NCBI GenBank assembly: GCA_963815375.1
Contig: CAWFGX010000001.1
Span: forward strand, 248,001 to 312,000
Direction: 5' to 3'
DNA: 64,000 bases
From: JASHPR01 sp963815375
Lineage (GTDB): Bacteria > Actinomycetota > Actinomycetes > Streptosporangiales > Streptosporangiaceae
The position numbers were made by a program, and so were the translations under genes. The notes below the pieces were generated by a model, which was not told the DNA's origin, made no database searches, and saw nothing but the letters and a program-made list of their open reading frames with translations. Position 1 is the first letter of the stretch. The number at the start of each line of letters is the position of its first letter. Shown piece after piece: positions 61,396 to 64,000 of the stretch.

Positions 61396-62133
61396 ATGAA
61401 CGTCACCGTTTTCGGCGCCTCCGGCGGCACCGGCAGCCACGTCGTGGCCCTCGCCGCCCAGCGCGGCCACCAGGTCCGGGCCATCTACCGCAGCACGCCG
61501 CACAACCCGCCGGGCCACTCCGAGGCCCTGATCACCGAGGACATCTTCGACGCGGGCTTCGCCACCGAGGCCATCCACGGCGCCGACGTGGTGGTCACCG
61601 CCGTCGGCCCGAACTTCGCCACCCGCCACAACCCCCGCACCACCATGACCTCACCGGCGGACCTGCACCAGCGGCTAGCCCGCACCATCACCGCGGCGAT
61701 CAAGCAGTCCGCCGCGCCCGCCCGGCTCATCGCGGTCAGCACCGCCAGCATGGGACCAGCCGACAAGATCATGAGCCTAGGCCCGCGGCTGCTGTTCCGC
61801 TTCTTCCGCACCGTGCCGGTCCCCAACCTCGGCCGCGTCGGCAAGGACCTGCAGGCCATGGAGGACATACTGGCCGCCAGCGGCCTCGACTGGTACGCGC
61901 TGCGGCCCGTCAAGCTCACCGACGGCCCGCTCACCGGCAACGTCCAGGCCAGCGACCGCTTCACCATGAAGACCATCTCCCGCGCCGACGTCGCCTGGCA
62001 GATCCTCACCCTCGCCGAGGACCGCGACCCCCAGATGCCCCGCGCACCGGTCATCACCAGCGGCCCCGCCCGGAAATCCCGCGAGGCCGCAATCAGAGAC
62101 CAGCCCGTCCAGCAGGCACCCACCCGCCGCTGA
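61396..62133 (+). CDS. NAD(P)H-binding oxidoreductase (atypical SDR)
   Basis: A 245-residue protein. The Rossmann motif VTVFGASGGTGSHVVALAAQ (GxxGxxG, residues 7-13), ADVVVTAVGPNFATRHNP, RLIAVSTASMGPADKIM and LAASGLDWYALRPVKLTDGP match NAD(P)H-binding atypical SDRs such as NmrA/BLVRB-like reductases. The YxxxK pair of classical SDRs is absent, as usual for this group. Substrate unknown. It may have been part of the TetR-controlled cassette. The C-terminal 20 residues are basic and disordered. Confidence 0.8.
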   Translation: MNVTVFGASGGTGSHVVALAAQRGHQVRAIYRSTPHNPPGHSEALITEDIFDAGFATEAIHGADVVVTAVGPNFATRHNPRTTMTSPADLHQRLARTITAAIKQSAAPARLIAVSTASMGPADKIMSLGPRLLFRFFRTVPVPNLGRVGKDLQAMEDILAASGLDWYALRPVKLTDGPLTGNVQASDRFTMKTISRADVAWQILTLAEDRDPQMPRAPVITSGPARKSREAAIRDQPVQQAPTRR

Positions 62134-62407
62134 CCTCGCCCCCGCCCGCGACGGCGGACTGCACGGGGCCGAACGAGACAGGTTAGTGCCTGCCCGGCGC
62201 GTTCGCGGCACCTGCTGCCGAACTCGGCCCGCGGCACTCGCGGCCGCCCGCAGCGGCTGGCCTGCCGTACTCCCCGAAGACCCCGCCCGGGTCAGGCTGC
62301 GGCGCCAGAAGACCCGCGCGAGCCAGGCCGGGTTGGGTTGGGAATGATTCATTTAGGTCATGCCGGTGCGGGCGAACATCGCCGGCCGCCGTTACGTCCC
62401 GCCGGCA

Positions 62408-62866
62408 CTAGCGGCGCACTAGGTCCTCCCACGTGCGGCCGGTCCGCACGCTCTCCGGCCGGTCAGCCGTGATATCCGACCCAGGCAGCGCGAACTCGTC
62501 TTTGACCTTGACCAGCACCCACCGCCGCCCGCCGGTGCGGGTCAGACCAAAACCGCCGACCAGCTTCTGCCCGTGCAGGACAACGGACAGATGGCCGGGA
62601 TCGTCACGACCGATCTCCGCCCGGCCCTCGTCCCATATGATCACCACGCCAGTGCCGCGCCGCGAGCCCTCGTGCACGCCCTCAAAGTCGCCAGCCGACA
62701 GCTCATGATCCTCAACCGGCACGGCCAGCCGGCGGACTGCCGGGTCCATCGACGGGCCCTTCGGGACCGCCCATGACCGAAGCACGCCGCCCACAAGGAT
62801 CCGCAGGTCGTAGTGCAGCCGGGTAGCGTCGTGCAGTTGCACCACGAACCGGGATGGGGTCACCAC
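62408..62866 (-). CDS. LigD-type 3'-phosphoesterase (stand-alone PE domain)
   Basis: A 152-residue protein. RFVVQLHDATRLHYDLRILV, VLRSWAVPKGPSMDPAVRRL and AVPVEDHELSAGDFEGVHEG carry the catalytic His/Asp/Arg/Glu set of the DNA-ligase-D phosphoesterase; TGVVIIWDEGRAE and GGRRWVLVKVKDE complete the fold. It removes 3'-phosphates or ribonucleotides to prepare ends for non-homologous end joining. No Ku or ligase is adjacent, so it is a stand-alone version. GTG/ATG start at 62866. Confidence 0.85.
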   Translation of the reverse strand: MVTPSRFVVQLHDATRLHYDLRILVGGVLRSWAVPKGPSMDPAVRRLAVPVEDHELSAGDFEGVHEGSRRGTGVVIIWDEGRAEIGRDDPGHLSVVLHGQKLVGGFGLTRTGGRRWVLVKVKDEFALPGSDITADRPESVRTGRTWEDLVRR

Positions 62867-63056
62867 GCGACGCTACCGCGACCGCCGGCCCGCCGCGGCA
62901 GGGGTTGACACGTCGAGGTCGTCCGCTTCCGAGCGCCCCCGATCTGGTCAAATGGACACCTGATTTGTCTACCCCGGGCCAGGTCCGGTTGGGACTGATT
63001 CCAATTCGCCGCTTCAAGCCTTCTGGACATTCCTCACAGGGTCATTTTCAGCGGTG

Positions 63057-63494
63057 TCAGCGCCTGCCCTCTGGGTCGATTTCGACAGTCATCAGGCTGT
63101 CACCGTGACGATGGACTACCTTCCAGGCGCCGTCCTCTCGGCGGTAGATAGACGTCGCTCTCAGCCTCATTTCCTCCGTCTCACCGTGGACATGCCGAGT
63201 GAGCCGCTCAAGCTCGACTGTGAAACCGGACGTATCGTCGAAACCGGTGACGAGGTTCTCGGCGCTCCAGGTTTCGTAGTTGAGCGTCTTGGCCGCAGCG
63301 GTCAGCAGCTCGCTCACCTCCTCAATACCGACCTGGTGACCGCCAACCCCTCCCATGAGCGAGACGTCGTCACCACGTGACCACAGTTCGAGATACGGCC
63401 GCGGGTTGCCGCCGGTGTGCTGTCTCAGGGCGTCATGACACCGCCCGAGGAACTCGAGGAACTCGGCATCCGGTCTACCTGTCGTAGGCTCCAT
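63057..63494 (-). CDS. NTF2/SnoaL-like protein
   Basis: A 145-residue cone-shaped NTF2-fold protein: EFLEFLGRCHDALRQHTGGN, PRPYLELWSRGDDVSLMGGV, AKTLNYETWSAENLVTGFDD and LRATSIYRREDGAWKVVHRH with the terminal GDSLM. These proteins bind or isomerise small molecules, or act as ketosteroid-isomerase-like enzymes; the role here is unknown. GGAGAGGAGG stands upstream of the ATG, a strong start. Confidence 0.85.
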   Translation of the reverse strand: MEPTTGRPDAEFLEFLGRCHDALRQHTGGNPRPYLELWSRGDDVSLMGGVGGHQVGIEEVSELLTAAAKTLNYETWSAENLVTGFDDTSGFTVELERLTRHVHGETEEMRLRATSIYRREDGAWKVVHRHGDSLMTVEIDPEGRR

Positions 63495-63618
63495 AACTCC
63501 TCCTCTCCTCCCGTTGCAGAAATTCGGTCGGCTTGAGATCCACTGTGTTCGTACCCCTCGTTGCGGGTCGCTGGACGTCTACCAACAGGAAGGAGGCCGG
63601 AGGTGACCTGTTGCGTGA

Positions 63619-63903
63619 GTGGTCGGCTTGTCCGCCGGCGCGTTCCGCCACTTCGAGGTGACCAGCGACGTCAGCGCGTACACCAAAGCCGCGGTATTCC
63701 AGCCTGGCACCAGGAGCGACACGCTGATCCGGTTCTCCGCCGTCGCCGGCGAGCGGGGCAGCCCCGACACGTGGCGTGATCAGCGCGGGTTCGCGATGAA
63801 GTTCTACACCTCCGACGGCAACTACGACATGGTCGGGAACAACACCCCGGTGTCTGTGCGCGACGAGCTCCAATTTCGACCTTGTCGATTCGGGTGGGCA
63901 TAA
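63619..63903 (+). pseudogene. catalase (KatE-type) internal fragment
   Basis: AFRHFEVTSDVSAYTKAAVF, QPGTRSDTLIRFSAVAGERG, SPDTWRDQRGFAMKFYTSDG and NYDMVGNNTPV are the highly conserved region after the catalytic His of clade-3 catalases. The His-containing start and everything after NTPV(S)VRD are missing; the last codons (ELQFRPCRFGWA) are unrelated. A roughly 75-codon relic of a 480-codon enzyme. Confidence 0.75.
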
Positions 63904-64000
63904 TCGATCTGACACCACATCACGGTCGTAGTCCGAGTCACGCTAGGTGACCGGGCTGGTCGGCGGTCTGCGCGAGAGATCCGCCGATATGTACGGCCAG

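Noticed and set aside
1..64000. CRISPR array
   Set aside because: No regularly spaced 20-40 base repeats with unique spacers and no cas-like gene was found; the short direct repeats seen are att-arm or transposon-end type.
1..64000. complete tRNA or rRNA genes
   Set aside because: Only two tRNA 3' fragments (Lys and Tyr) were found; both lack the 5' acceptor strand and D-arm.

Overview
The window is high-GC DNA whose gene content looks like a soil actinomycete of the Streptosporangiales / Streptomyces / Frankia type. The evidence is the set of actinobacterial families: GPP34, an S-adenosyl methyltransferase of the DUF574 kind, a DUF5994-like protein, GAF-ANTAR proteins, RsbW/STAS partner-switch proteins, a SigB/SigF-type sigma factor, a CGNR zinc finger, and many GTG starts. 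The species cannot be named from the sequence. This is an accessory, heavily rearranged region, with no ribosomal or core operons.

Layout. 0-6.5 kb: a methyltransferase fragment, an RsbW-like kinase, a GPP34 protein, an amino-acid permease and an acetyltransferase, all split by frameshifts, then an intact methyltransferase and an EEP phosphohydrolase. 6.6-10 kb: an intact IS256-family element with 10-bp direct repeats, then an IS110-family element inserted inside an older IS256 copy. 10-17.2 kb: membrane and stress functions (desaturase, DUF6458-like and GlsB-like proteins, a two-helix membrane protein, cytochrome b, YihY/BrkB, Hsp20). 17.6-31.8 kb: a stress-signalling zone with three STAS anti-sigma antagonists, a sigma factor, two GAF-ANTAR proteins, PRC-barrel and several small membrane proteins, interrupted by remnants of Tn3, TniB/TniQ and IS4 elements. 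32-46 kb: an IS630 copy, a broken tyrosine phosphatase, a GntR-ABC exporter operon, a CGNR regulator divergent from a DUF6817-VOC fusion and a methyltransferase, a second IS256, a chimeric AMP-binding/WD-repeat reading frame, and an SLC13-type transporter with a MerR regulator. 46-64 kb: a graveyard of integrative elements. It holds a tRNA-Lys 3' fragment and an acyl-CoA dehydrogenase 3' fragment, each bracketed by short direct repeats, a tRNA-Tyr 3' fragment, an integrase remnant, a large serine recombinase, a decayed adenine methyltransferase with a RecB-like nuclease fragment, and then scattered metabolic genes and fragments (TetR, MFS, SDR, LigD-type phosphoesterase, NTF2, catalase).

How genes may work together. 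The sigma factor, RsbW-like kinase, STAS antagonists and GAF-ANTAR proteins look like a partner-switching stress network; GlsB, PRC-barrel, Hsp20 and the small membrane proteins look like its outputs. Most unusual is a recurring leader-RNA-like element (GCTCCGGACCC, a variable hairpin, then usually CCGGAG and a U-tract) in front of small membrane-protein genes, found in two divergent pairs plus one extra copy. A second, different leader that can hide the Shine-Dalgarno sequence precedes two STAS paralogues.

Caution: at least fifteen otherwise conserved genes carry frameshifts, several at G or C runs. Some may be sequencing errors rather than true pseudogenes, so coordinates of split genes are outer limits.
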